Assembly (NCBI GenBank): GCA_023399375.1
Contig: JAEWPX010000147.1
Coordinates: 1-54,195, forward strand
Reading direction: 5' to 3'
DNA: 54,195 nt
Source: Pseudomonadota bacterium
Lineage (GTDB): Bacteria; Desulfobacterota; Desulfovibrionia; Desulfovibrionales; Desulfovibrionaceae
In this document: one piece after another, positions 24,473 to 32,766 of the stretch
How positions within the stretch are numbered: the first letter of the stretch is position 1
Layout: the number at the start of each line of letters is the position of its first letter
The notes under the pieces: model-generated
What the model saw: only the letters and a program-made list of their open reading frames with translations
The model's database searches: none
What the model was told of the DNA's origin: nothing
Program-made: the position numbers and the translations under genes

Positions 24473-24724
24473 CATGGCGCGCCGCCCCCTGCCTCATGCA
24501 AACCGTGACGCCCGTCCCCCGCCTGCCTCCCGGCAGTGCAGCTTTCCATATCCCCCGCGCTAACCGGAGTTTGCAGTTCGCGGCACGCAGTCGAAGACAA
24601 GTGCGCTATTTTAGGATGTTACAATTTCGTTACCATTGGTACGGTCCTTGCTGATTTCCTCATAGCACAGACAAACCCCATACAGCGGCGAAAAAATACC
24701 GTCGCCGCAACCATGGACACCTAC

Positions 24725-24740
24725 CGCAAGATATCTTGCG
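24725..24740. promoter_or_regulatory. Perfect 16-bp palindrome upstream of the heme chemoreceptor
   Basis: CGCAAGATATCTTGCG, self-complementary over its whole length, 93 bases before the receptor start in an AT-richer block. It is a plausible dimeric regulator site; no regulator is recognised. Confidence 0.4.
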
Positions 24741-24832
24741 ACAGGCGGCAAGGGAGATTTTCCCTCAAAAACCATACAAGCCATGTTTTCGTGACCGCAG
24801 CAAAAGACGTACTCATTCTATCGGAGGTGAAG

Positions 24833-26659
24833 ATGAATCTGCAGAAGATGTTCATGCTCCTATGCGGATGCATCTGCATTGCGACTTTCGCGGTCATCGT
24901 CGTCATCGTCAACACCGACACCGAAAAGGCGATCATCCAGGAATACCAGCAAAAAGCCGACCTCCTGCTGCGGTCCATGAAAGCCGTGCGCGCGCACATC
25001 GGCGGCGTGGTGCGGCCGGCGGCCACGAAACTCATCGGCAAGGACGGCTTCCTCGTGGAACTGCAATCCACGTCGTTCGCCGCCAACAAGGTCTTCGCCG
25101 CCATCGCCCCGGCCCACAAGTACGACATCTCCTTCCGCACGCCCTCGACCAAGCCGCTCAACCACGCCAACCGGGCCAACGACGTGGAAGCCGACCTCAT
25201 CGCCAAGCTCGACGCCATGCACGCGGCCGGGGCCAAGGAACTCGTCTGGAAGGGCGTGCGCCACATAGGAGGTGTGGACTATTACGTCATCGCCGTGGGC
25301 GAGGTGAACAAGCAAAGCTGCCTGCCCTGCCACATGCGCCGCGAAGACGCGCCAGAAAGCCTGCGCGACAAGTACGCCTTCGACAGCCCGGCCAGGCTCG
25401 CCGACCGCGTGGAATCGGCCGAGATCGTCACGATTCCCATCGACAAGCTCTACGCCACGGTCAAGCGCTCCACCACGCTCCTTGTCGCGGTCTGCCTCGC
25501 GGGGCTGGCCGTCATCCTCGCCACGACCACCGTCGCCTTCCGCACCTTGGTGAGCGGTCCGGTGACGCGCCTTGGCGCCTACGCCACGCAGATCGAACGC
25601 GGCAACCTGGACGCCGCGCCCCAGGGCACGTTCCGCTACGGCCTCAAACGGCTCAAGGGCTGCGTGGAACGCATGGTCGGGGAACTGAAAAGCCGCATCG
25701 CGGAATCGGCAGCCCTGGCCGAGACGTCCCGCCGCCAGGCCGAAGAGGCCCATGCCGCACGCAGCGCTGCCGAGCAGGCGCGGGCGGAAGCCGAACGCAG
25801 CCGGCGCGAAGGCATGCAGCAAGCGGCAGAAAGCCTGCGCGACGTGGTGCGCGTGGTCACGGACAAATCCGGCGAACTCTCCGAGCAGGTGGACCGTTGC
25901 AGCCGGGGCGCGGACACCATGACCACACTCGCCCGCGAATCCGAGGCGGCCATGGCGGACCTCGACGCTTCGGTCGGGGACATCGCCCAAAGCGCCGCGG
26001 CCGCTGCCGCGACCACCGGCAACACCCGGCAGCGCGCCCTGGAGGGCGAGGACGTGGTCGGCCGGGCCGTGGCCTGCATCGAGGACGTGAGCGCCCAGTC
26101 CGAGGCCGTGAAAACCGACATGGCCGCGCTTGGGCGCAGCGCCGACGGCATCGGCCGCATCATCGACGTCATTAACGAAATCGCCGACCAGACCAACCTG
26201 CTCGCCTTAAACGCCGCCATCGAAGCGGCCCGCGCCGGCGAGGCCGGCCGGGGCTTCGCCGTGGTCGCGGACGAAGTGCGAAAGCTCGCGGAAAAGACCA
26301 TGACCGCCACCAAGGAAGTCGGCGCGGCGGTGCGCGGCATCCAGGACGGCACGGCGAAAAACGTCGCCAACGTGGAACAGGCGGTGCACGGCATCGCCCA
26401 GGCAAGCGCCCTGGCCGCGGCCTCGCGCGACGCCCTGCACGCCATCGCCGGCCAGGTGGCCGAGGCGGCAAGCCTTGCCGCGGACATCGCCGCCGCTTCG
26501 GGCCGCCAGGCGGCGGCGAGCGCCCGCGTCGGCGGTTCCATCGAACACATCCGCGCCCTGGCCCAGGAAACGGCCGCCGCCATGGACACGGCCGAACAGG
26601 CGGCCGAAGAGATGGCCGGCCAGACCCATACGCTCAAAAACCTGCTGGAATCCCTGTGA
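24833..26659 (+). CDS. Methyl-accepting chemotaxis protein with heme-c (Tll0287-like/DUF3365) sensor
   Basis: A 608-residue transducer. The first membrane segment is residues about 7-27. The periplasmic sensor (about 30-215) carries a c-type heme motif CLPCH (Cys163, Cys166, His167) in a DUF3365/Tll0287-like domain. The second membrane helix is about 218-240, followed by a HAMP-like segment. The signalling domain contains the hairpin tip DQTNLLALNAAIEAARAGE near residue 460 and GRGFAVVADEVRKLAEKT. There is no C-terminal CheR-binding pentapeptide. The family suggests sensing of redox state, oxygen or a small gas through heme, like DcrA of Desulfovibrio, though here the heme domain is of another type. 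ATG 24833 follows GGAGG at 24822-24826. The split-Soret cytochrome gene follows in the same direction. Confidence 0.92.
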   Translation: MNLQKMFMLLCGCICIATFAVIVVIVNTDTEKAIIQEYQQKADLLLRSMKAVRAHIGGVVRPAATKLIGKDGFLVELQSTSFAANKVFAAIAPAHKYDISFRTPSTKPLNHANRANDVEADLIAKLDAMHAAGAKELVWKGVRHIGGVDYYVIAVGEVNKQSCLPCHMRREDAPESLRDKYAFDSPARLADRVESAEIVTIPIDKLYATVKRSTTLLVAVCLAGLAVILATTTVAFRTLVSGPVTRLGAYATQIERGNLDAAPQGTFRYGLKRLKGCVERMVGELKSRIAESAALAETSRRQAEEAHAARSAAEQARAEAERSRREGMQQAAESLRDVVRVVTDKSGELSEQVDRCSRGADTMTTLARESEAAMADLDASVGDIAQSAAAAAATTGNTRQRALEGEDVVGRAVACIEDVSAQSEAVKTDMAALGRSADGIGRIIDVINEIADQTNLLALNAAIEAARAGEAGRGFAVVADEVRKLAEKTMTATKEVGAAVRGIQDGTAKNVANVEQAVHGIAQASALAAASRDALHAIAGQVAEAASLAADIAAASGRQAAASARVGGSIEHIRALAQETAAAMDTAEQAAEEMAGQTHTLKNLLESL

Positions 26660-26739
26660 GGGGGGATCGCGCGGGTTGCAGCTTCCTAAAGCGCCCGGCC
26701 GTTACGGCGGGGGCAACCGATCAACGACAAGGAGGAGAC

Positions 26740-27540
26740 ATGGCACTGAACAGACGGGCGATGCTCGGCGCCCTGGGCGGATTGGCCTTCGGCGGCGCGC
26801 TTGCGGCCACGGTGGGCAAGGTGGGCGCGGCCCCGTTCGACCAGAGCAGCGCGCCCTTCGGCTGGACGCCGCACAAGCTCGACCCCGTCGCCTGCGCCAA
26901 GACGGCCTATGACGGCTACTGGTTCGAGGACTACGGCTGCTGCTACGGGGCGTTTTACGCCATCGTCGGCACCATGGCCGAAAAATACGGCGCGCCCTAC
27001 AACCAGTTCCCCTTCACCATGATGGAGGTGGGCAAGAGCGGCATTTCCGAGTGGGGGACCATCTGCGGCGCGCTTTTGGGCGTCGCCAGCGCCTACGCCC
27101 TGTTCTGGGGGCGCAAGGAGCGCAACGCCATGGTCACGGAGCTTTTCCGCTGGTACGAAAAGACCGCTTTCCCGACCTACGACCCGGGCGACGCGGCCAA
27201 GGGCGTCAAGGGCGCGCTGCCGACGAGCACGTCGGACTCGGTCCTGTGCCACATCTCGGTGAGCCGCTGGTGCTACGCCAACAAGAAGGAACAAAACTCC
27301 AAGGACCGCAGCGAGCGCTGCTCCCGCGTCACGGCCGACGTGGCGGCCAAGGGCATCGCGATATTAAACGCCAAGATCGACGGCAGCTTCAAGCCGGACG
27401 GCAAATCGGAAGCGGTTGCGTACTGCGGGGAATGCCACGGCAAGGGCAAGACTGCGGACGATTCCAAGGGCCTCATGGACTGCCGCCCCTGCCACAGCGG
27501 CGGCGAAGCCACGCAAAACAAGTTCCAAAACCATCCCTGA
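26740..27540 (+). CDS. Split-Soret-type cytochrome c (C_GCAxxG_C_C family), Tat-exported
   Basis: A 266-residue precursor with a twin-arginine signal (NRRAMLGALGG, cleavage near residue 31). The mature protein has an N-terminal region with the C-GCxxG-type cysteines (DYGCCYGAFYAIVG near residue 67 and ICGALLGVAS) and two c-heme sites at the C-terminus, CGECH (229-233) and CRPCH (248-252). Two hemes plus a cysteine-rich iron-sulfur region in about 250 residues matches the split-Soret cytochrome c known from Desulfovibrio desulfuricans, whose hemes stack between two subunits. Its physiological partner is unknown. ATG 26740 follows AAGGAGGAG. It lies 80 bases after the heme-c chemoreceptor, so the two may share a transcript. 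Confidence 0.85.
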   Translation: MALNRRAMLGALGGLAFGGALAATVGKVGAAPFDQSSAPFGWTPHKLDPVACAKTAYDGYWFEDYGCCYGAFYAIVGTMAEKYGAPYNQFPFTMMEVGKSGISEWGTICGALLGVASAYALFWGRKERNAMVTELFRWYEKTAFPTYDPGDAAKGVKGALPTSTSDSVLCHISVSRWCYANKKEQNSKDRSERCSRVTADVAAKGIAILNAKIDGSFKPDGKSEAVAYCGECHGKGKTADDSKGLMDCRPCHSGGEATQNKFQNHP

Positions 27541-27566
27541 GGCGGATCCCCTCCCGCCCCGCCCAT

Positions 27567-27601
27567 GCCCCTGCCGGACCAAGCCAGCGTCCGGCCGGGG
27601 C
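27567..27601. terminator. Convergent-gene terminator hairpin
   Basis: The arm 27567-27578 pairs with 27590-27601 over 12 positions with one mismatch, between the converging cytochrome and acyltransferase genes. No long T-run. Confidence 0.5.
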
Positions 27602-27609
27602 TTCTGCGC

Positions 27610-28734
27610 TCAGCGCGAAGCAGGCGGCGCGGTGAAGCGCAGGCGCAGCGGCGCGCCCGTGAGCAGCGCGAAAAGCCGTGGCAGCCACGCGGCAAGCCCC
27701 CAACCCAAAAGCGACAGCAAGACCATGGCCGCAACGCCGGTCAGGGGATAAGCGGCAAGCTGGCCAAGCGTGGTCGCCGGCCGCCACAGCGGCGCGAGAT
27801 ACGACTGCATGACCGACACCGTGGGCTCGTGGGTGAGGAAGACGAAAAAGCTCATGGCCGCAAGCCGGTGCAGCAGCCGACTGTCCTTGATAAAGCCCTG
27901 GCGCGACAGGCACCAGAACGCGGCCACGCCGAGCATCTGGTAGACCTTCTTGAACGCCGCCAGACCGTAGATATCGAACCCGAGCCACGGCGAAAGTCCG
28001 ACGACGATGGTCGCCGCCGCGAAAAGCGGCAAAACGGCCTTGTCCCAGCCGGCCGTGTCGCGAAGCCCCACCCGCCGCCTGGCCAGCCAGCCCCCGGCAT
28101 AGAAGGCGAACGCGAATCCGGCCAGGGAATACTCGTTGTCCGGCGTGCCCACGAACCAGGCCAGCCCGAGCAGGACAAGGCCGAGATCCGGCAGGCGGCG
28201 GAAAAACAGCAGGAAAAGCGGCGTGAACACGAACACGGTGAGCAGGTCGCGCAGAAACCAGAGCGGGTAGTTGAACGGGGTCGTGCCGAAGCCGACGAGC
28301 TTGCGCCCGATGCCGGCGGCAAGCACGAAGGAGCGGCCGCCGAAAAACGGGATGCTGCCGACGTACAGCACCCAGGCGATCCAGATGCCGTTGAAGATGA
28401 GGAACGGCACGCCGATGGCCACGGCCTTGGTGCGCAAGAGCCGCCAGTAGGCCGCAGGCGTCGCATCGAGCTTGCGCAAAAGCAAATAGCCGGAAATGGC
28501 GAAAAAAAGCGGCACCGCAATGCAGGCCAACCCCCGGTTGACCATGGTCAGCACATACTCCGCCGCCGGCGAGGCGAACGGCACGTCCGCGCCGATCCAG
28601 CGGCCGCCGTGGCACAGCACGATCAGTCCGATGAGGATGGCGCGCAGGACGTCGATGCGCAGCGAAACGTCCGGATCGATGGCATCGCGGACGGGATCCA
28701 GGGAACGCCAGGGGGAAGGGATATTGCGCGGCAA
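27610..28734 (-). CDS. Acyltransferase 3 family integral membrane protein
   Basis: A 374-residue protein with about ten membrane helices. The family N-terminal motif is present as RIDVLRAILIGLIVLCH (Arg then His in helix 1), and IAVPLFFAISGYLLLRK follows in helix 2. The helix near the C-terminus carries FFVFLTHEPTVSV. The group transfers acyl groups to sugars, peptidoglycan or lipids; the acceptor is unknown. The TTG start at 28734 has GGAG six bases upstream. A good sigma-70-type promoter lies at 28871-28898 (minus), giving a roughly 130-base structured leader. It is unrelated at sequence level to the acyltransferase at 10.9-12.1 kb beyond the shared family. Confidence 0.82.
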   Translation of the reverse strand: MPRNIPSPWRSLDPVRDAIDPDVSLRIDVLRAILIGLIVLCHGGRWIGADVPFASPAAEYVLTMVNRGLACIAVPLFFAISGYLLLRKLDATPAAYWRLLRTKAVAIGVPFLIFNGIWIAWVLYVGSIPFFGGRSFVLAAGIGRKLVGFGTTPFNYPLWFLRDLLTVFVFTPLFLLFFRRLPDLGLVLLGLAWFVGTPDNEYSLAGFAFAFYAGGWLARRRVGLRDTAGWDKAVLPLFAAATIVVGLSPWLGFDIYGLAAFKKVYQMLGVAAFWCLSRQGFIKDSRLLHRLAAMSFFVFLTHEPTVSVMQSYLAPLWRPATTLGQLAAYPLTGVAAMVLLSLLGWGLAAWLPRLFALLTGAPLRLRFTAPPASR

Positions 28735-28870
28735 GCGAACTCCGGAAACAAGACGCTAGGAAACAACTCTCCCGAGGGAAAGACGGGTCCGATACCCACG
28801 CCGGTCGCCGGAGCCGAGGAGAAGGTTACAACCGACTGCAACTTTTGAAAGTGGACAAGATAAATTTACT

Positions 28871-28898
28871 ACTATACAAAATGCACTTACCAAGTCAA
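28871..28898 (-). promoter_or_regulatory. Sigma-70-type promoter of the minus-strand acyltransferase
   Basis: Read on the minus strand: TTGACT (28898-28893), 16 bases, TATAGT (28876-28871). The start would be near 28864, leaving a leader of about 130 bases with three small hairpins (CCGG-CGA-CCGG, GGGT-ATCGG-ACCC, and a CCCTCGGG-type palindrome). Confidence 0.6.
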
Positions 28899-28963
28899 GA
28901 GCGCTTTTCCCAACGCCCACCCGCTGCCGCAATGCGCGGCCCCGTCCCGACGGAGGTCCGTTC

Positions 28964-29704
28964 ATGGAGCACGCATCCGACCTCTTCCACTGGCTGCCAT
29001 ACCTGACCGCGGCGGCCCTGTTTCTCGGCCTCCTGCGGCGTTTGCGCCGCTGGCGACGCGCCGCGGCCCGCCCCGCGCCGCTTTTCCCCGTCCCGGACGC
29101 GACGCCGGCCGCATGGGCCAAAATCGCCGCAGAAGTCTGCCTGCTCGGCGGACGCCGCAACACATTCACGTCCGGCATCGTCGCCGCCTGGAGCCTCCAT
29201 GCCGCCCTGCTCCTGCTCGCCGTGGGGCATTGCCGCGCCGTGGCGGACGTTCCGGGACTCTGGGCCGTCCTCGGCCTGACGGTCCAGGATGTGGACGCCT
29301 TCGGCGCCGTCGCCGGCAGCGTGGCCGGGTTCGTCGCGCTGTCCGCCGTGGCGGCGCTGGCCGTGCGCAGGCTCGCCAGTCCCGCCGTGCGCGTCGCCAG
29401 CCGGCCGCAGGACTTCCTCGCCCTGGCGCTTCTGGCCGCGGTCGTCGCGTCGGGACTTTGCATGCGCCTTGCCGGCCGCACCGAGCTTGCCGACGTGCGG
29501 GCCTACTTCGCCGCCCTGGCCGCCCTGCGCCCCGGTCCCATGCCGCAAGCCCCCGGCTTCGCCGTCCATTTCCTGCTCGCCCAGGCCCTGGCCGTATACC
29601 TTCCCTGGGGCAAACTGCTGCACGCCTTCGGCGTCTTTCCCGCCAAGGCCGGCCTGCGCGCCGCAACGCCCCCACCCGCCGACGCCGTCGGCGGCACGCC
29701 CTGA
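28964..29704 (+). CDS. NarI/DsrM-like b-type cytochrome membrane subunit
   Basis: A 246-residue protein with about five to six membrane helices. It fits the nitrate-reductase gamma/DsrM/TmcC-type family. Histidines that could ligate heme b occur in AWSLHAALLLLAVGHC (residues about 76-90) and in PGFAVHFLLAQALAVYLPWGKLLHAFG (quoted in pieces AVHFLLAQALAVYLPW and GKLLHAFGVFP) near the C-terminus; the PWGKLLH stretch resembles the family's conserved end. ATG 28964 follows GGAGG at 28951-28955. The iron-sulfur partner begins 15 bases after its stop, so the two form a quinol-linked electron-transfer module (inference from DsrMK and TmcBC). Confidence 0.82.
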   Translation: MEHASDLFHWLPYLTAAALFLGLLRRLRRWRRAAARPAPLFPVPDATPAAWAKIAAEVCLLGGRRNTFTSGIVAAWSLHAALLLLAVGHCRAVADVPGLWAVLGLTVQDVDAFGAVAGSVAGFVALSAVAALAVRRLASPAVRVASRPQDFLALALLAAVVASGLCMRLAGRTELADVRAYFAALAALRPGPMPQAPGFAVHFLLAQALAVYLPWGKLLHAFGVFPAKAGLRAATPPPADAVGGTP

Positions 29705-29719
29705 TTCTCGGAGCCGCCC

Positions 29720-31009
29720 ATGCATCCCAGGCTTTCCCGTCTCACAGCCACGGACCTGGCCCAGGCGCAAACGGCCATCAGAAACATGCGAAGCGGCCCG
29801 CGCGCCCTGCAACTGGCGCTTGAAATCTGCGTGGGTTGCGGCCGCTGCGCCGTGGCCTGCCACAACAGCCTCACCGACGCGCAACCCCGACTCCATCCCG
29901 TCCACCGTGCGGAACTCCTGCGCAAGGCCTACCGTCGGGGTCGGGGTCCGGATGCGGCGGAACTGGCCGTCTGGATGCGGGATTTCTACGAATGCTCCTG
30001 CTGCCGCCGCTGCGCCGTCTATTGCCCCCTGGGCCTGGACAATGCCGTGATCACCCGCGCGGCGCGCACCGTGCTCGGCGACCTGGGCCTGACGCCCTGC
30101 CCCATCGCCGCCACGCAACAGGCCTCGGATGCCCGAGGCAACAACGAAGGCGCCTCCGAAGCGGCCATCCGCGACATGATCCGGTTTCTGGAAGGGGAAC
30201 TGCGCGAGGAGCACGGCGCGGACATCCGCATCCCCCTCGACGCCCGGGCGGACGTGCTTTTCGCCACGGCCTCGAGCGAGATCCTGGCCCGACCCGAAAA
30301 CCTCATGGGCTGCGCCACGTTCTTCCATCTGGCCGGCATCTCCTGGACGCTGTCCGTAAAGGCCTTCGACGCGGCCAACTTCGGCCTGTTCTCGGGCGAC
30401 GACGCCCACATGCGCCGCAAGAACGCGCTGTTGCACGAAGCCTGCCTGGAAACCGGCGCAAAGCGGCTGGTCATCGGCGAATGCGGCCACGCCTACCGTG
30501 TGGCCAAATACATGGGCGGACACACCAGCGCCCCGGGCCTTCCCTACGCCGTCACCGACATCTTCACCCTGGCGGCGGACGTCCTGCGCCGGGGAGGCAT
30601 CCGCCTCGATCCCGGGCGCAATCCCCGCCCGACGACCTACCACGATCCTTGCAATTTCGGCCGCAGCGGCGGCGTCATGGAAGCGCCGCGCCAAGTGCTG
30701 CGCGCCTGCGTGGCGGATTTTCGCGAAATGTCGCCCAACCGCGAGGCCAACTTCTGTTGCGGGGGCGGCGGCGGGCTGGCGGTGTTGGAAACGGCGGAGG
30801 GCACGCCGCGCAAGGACACGTTCTACGAATTCCGCATGCAGGTGTCGGGACGGCGCAAGCTCACGCAGATCCAGGACAGCGGCGCGGCACTAGTCGCGGC
30901 CCCGTGCTTCAACTGCCTGCGCCAGATCGAACAGCTGGCCGATTACTACGACGCGGACGTCGGCGTGACCACGGTCTTCGAACTGTTCGACCGTGCGGTG
31001 CGCTGCTAG
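29720..31009 (+). CDS. DsrK/HdrD/TmcB-like iron-sulfur protein with CCG domain
   Basis: A 429-residue cytoplasmic protein. Two [4Fe-4S] sites are visible: CVGCGRCAVACH (Cys37, 40, 43, 47) and CSCCRRCAVYCP (from Cys92). The C-terminal cysteine-rich CCG region has YHDPCNFGRSGG, NFCCGGGGGLA and PCFNCLRQIEQL, which in HdrB/HdrD and DsrK binds a special non-cubane cluster. With the NarI-like gene just upstream it should move electrons between the quinone pool and a cytoplasmic partner. The window shows no DsrJOP or TmcAD partner, so it is a stand-alone pair. Its TAG stop shares CTAG (31006-31009) with the stop of the converging small membrane protein. Confidence 0.88.
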   Translation: MHPRLSRLTATDLAQAQTAIRNMRSGPRALQLALEICVGCGRCAVACHNSLTDAQPRLHPVHRAELLRKAYRRGRGPDAAELAVWMRDFYECSCCRRCAVYCPLGLDNAVITRAARTVLGDLGLTPCPIAATQQASDARGNNEGASEAAIRDMIRFLEGELREEHGADIRIPLDARADVLFATASSEILARPENLMGCATFFHLAGISWTLSVKAFDAANFGLFSGDDAHMRRKNALLHEACLETGAKRLVIGECGHAYRVAKYMGGHTSAPGLPYAVTDIFTLAADVLRRGGIRLDPGRNPRPTTYHDPCNFGRSGGVMEAPRQVLRACVADFREMSPNREANFCCGGGGGLAVLETAEGTPRKDTFYEFRMQVSGRRKLTQIQDSGAALVAAPCFNCLRQIEQLADYYDADVGVTTVFELFDRAVRC

Positions 31010-31458
31010 GGGTTCCCGTCCTCTTCCGCAGCGTCGTCATCCTCGTCCGGAATCGCGGGCCGGTCGGCGGCCCGCCACAGGCAAAGCCCCGCTCCCGCGC
31101 CGGCCAGGGCGAGCAGCGCGGCGACCGTGCGCGAGCGTGAAAGTCCGCCCAGGAAATCCAGGAACGCGTCCGCGGCCAGGAGCGCCTTGCCGCCGAAGAC
31201 CGCCATGCGCCGCGCGTAGGCCTTGGTGTCTTCCACGGGCAGGGGATAGGCCACGCCGTCGATGACCTGATAGCCCGAGGCCTCGGGCACGGCCCCGGCG
31301 CGCTGCCAGACCACGGCCGCCGCGCCGAGCCCGCACAGCAGGCAGGCGATGGCCAGGGCGCGCAGCACGCGCCGCCGCCCGCGCTCCCGATCACCGGGTT
31401 CGCCGGGGCCAGGAGCCGGGACGAAATCGCCGGAGGCAGGAACCTCCGGCGCGTTCAT
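31006..31458 (-). CDS. Small two-helix membrane protein, unknown function
   Basis: A 150-residue protein with an acidic/Pro-rich N-terminus, a membrane helix at about residues 30-52 (VLRALAIACLLCGLGAAAVV), a soluble loop (about 53-105) with GYQVIDGVAYPLP, and a second helix near 110-130. The C-terminus is strongly acidic (DEDDDAAEEDG). I do not recognise a family. ATG 31458 overlaps the ahbD stop as ATGA, so it is translationally coupled to heme b synthase and could anchor or assist it, which is inference only. The stop is shared with the converging iron-sulfur gene through CTAG. Confidence 0.7.
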   Translation of the reverse strand: MNAPEVPASGDFVPAPGPGEPGDRERGRRRVLRALAIACLLCGLGAAAVVWQRAGAVPEASGYQVIDGVAYPLPVEDTKAYARRMAVFGGKALLAADAFLDFLGGLSRSRTVAALLALAGAGAGLCLWRAADRPAIPDEDDDAAEEDGNP

Positions 31459-32627
31459 GCGCCTTTGCCCTCTTCCGTGGCCTTGGCCGGGGTATAGTCG
31501 CACAAAGGTTCCGGGGCCATGTAGTCGCCGGACATGGTCTGCGCCCGGGCGCGGCAGCCGCCGCAGACGCGGTGGTACTCGCACACGCCGCACTTGCCCT
31601 TGTATTCCTCCTTGTTGCGGAACTGGAGGAACTGGGGCGAAGAGCGCCAGATTTCCGGGAAAGGCGTTTTGCGCACGTTGCCGCAATCGAGGTCCAGGTA
31701 GCCGCAGGGCTGCACCTGGCCCACGGCCGAGATGAAGCAGAAGCCCGTGCCGCCGAGGCAGCCGCGCGTCATGGCGTCCATGCCGAAGGTGTCGGGCGTG
31801 ACGGAAACGCCCTCGGCCTTGGCCCGCTGGCGCATGATGCGGTAGTAGTGCGGGGCGCAGGTGGCTTTGAGGTGCATGCTCGTGGTCTTGCGGAAGTCGT
31901 AGAACCAGTTGAGCACTTCCTCGTACTGCTTGGCCGTGATGATCTCGGCCCCGAGTTCCACGGCGCGTCCCGTGGGCACAAGCAGAAAGATGTGCCAGGC
32001 GGCCGCGCCGAGCTTGTCGGCCAACTGGAAGATCTCCTTGAAATTTCCCATATTGTGTTTGGTGACCGTGGTGTTGATCTGAAACTCCACCCCGGCCGCC
32101 TTGAGGTGCTCGATGCCGCGCAGCGCCCCTTCGAACGCGCCCGGCACGCCGCGAAAGGCGTCGTGGTCCGCGGCGTTTGGCGCGTCGATGGAAATGGAGC
32201 AGCGGGCGATGCCCGAGGCCTTGATCTCGCGGGCGTTTTCCGCCGTCACCAGCGTGCCGTTGGGGGCCATGACGCAACGCAGGTCGCGGCTGCGCGCATG
32301 GCGCACGAGGTCGAAGATGTCCGGGCGCAGAAGCGGCTCGCCGCCGGTGAAGATGATGATGGGGCTGCCGGTCTCGGGAAAGGTGTCGATGAGCGCCTTG
32401 GCTTCGGCGGTGTCGAACTCGCCCGGCCAGGGATCGAGGCAGGCCTCGGCCCGGCAGTGCTTGCAGGCCAGGTTGCAGGCGCGGGTGACTTCCCAGGCGA
32501 TCAGGCGCAGGGGCGGCATGCCGCCGGGCGCGGCCTGGGCGTGGGGATGGCCGGCCGGGTGGCCGCCGGGATGACCGAGGGGGTGGCCGCCGGGATGCCC
32601 GGGGCCCTTGCCGTGGGGATGCTGCAT
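31455..32627 (-). CDS. ahbD: AhbD, heme b synthase (radical SAM, Fe-coproporphyrin III decarboxylase)
   Basis: About 390 residues. The radical SAM triad is CNLACKHC near residue 50, followed by FTGGEPLLRPD. A SPASM-type C-terminus provides auxiliary cluster cysteines (CLGGTGFC, CGVCEYHRVCGGCRAR, PLCDY). In the siroheme-dependent pathway AhbD makes heme b by two oxidative decarboxylations. The N-terminus is notable for GHPxGHP repeats (MQHPHGKGPGHPGGHP... through about residue 30), as seen in some relatives. ATG 32627 is chosen because the His-rich start looks genuine; an upstream TTG at 32756 would add 43 Arg-rich residues and has no supporting signal. hemB lies upstream on the same strand; the small membrane protein is coupled downstream. 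Confidence 0.88.
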   Translation of the reverse strand: MQHPHGKGPGHPGGHPLGHPGGHPAGHPHAQAAPGGMPPLRLIAWEVTRACNLACKHCRAEACLDPWPGEFDTAEAKALIDTFPETGSPIIIFTGGEPLLRPDIFDLVRHARSRDLRCVMAPNGTLVTAENAREIKASGIARCSISIDAPNAADHDAFRGVPGAFEGALRGIEHLKAAGVEFQINTTVTKHNMGNFKEIFQLADKLGAAAWHIFLLVPTGRAVELGAEIITAKQYEEVLNWFYDFRKTTSMHLKATCAPHYYRIMRQRAKAEGVSVTPDTFGMDAMTRGCLGGTGFCFISAVGQVQPCGYLDLDCGNVRKTPFPEIWRSSPQFLQFRNKEEYKGKCGVCEYHRVCGGCRARAQTMSGDYMAPEPLCDYTPAKATEEGKGA

Positions 32628-32766
32628 ATCGGGAACTGCGGACCGGCGGCGCGGGGCGTGCGCCGGTCCCCTCCTTGGGCGGGATTTGCGCGCGGCCGCG
32701 GCATGCGTCGCGGCCGCGCGGCCTTTCTGATATAATGGTTGGGCGGGGCGAGGCAAGGCGCGGGGC

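Larger units (their letters stand above)
24413..24832. other. AT-richer 420-base regulatory stretch upstream of the chemoreceptor
   Basis: No supported gene. It holds the leuS terminator (24436-24472), then a lower-GC region with several inverted repeats. TACC/GGTA arms lie around 24630-24641; GCGGCGA (24685-24691) pairs with TCGCCGC (24702-24708); a perfect 16-bp palindrome is at 24725-24740; AGGGA (24751-24755) pairs with TCCCT (24761-24765). The frame of the receptor is open through part of it, but the residues there look unlike protein coding in the rest of the window. Confidence 0.5.

Noticed and set aside
24536..24832. N-terminal extension of the heme chemoreceptor
   Set aside because: The frame is open, but the residues are atypical, the region is AT-richer with palindromes, and ATG 24833 has a strong Shine-Dalgarno and starts right at the membrane helix.
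32731..32736. TATAAT on the plus strand upstream of ahbD
   Set aside because: No matching -35 and no plus-strand gene downstream; probably chance.
32628..32756. Longer start for ahbD at a TTG
   Set aside because: It would add 43 Arg/Ala-rich residues without conservation or a ribosome site.
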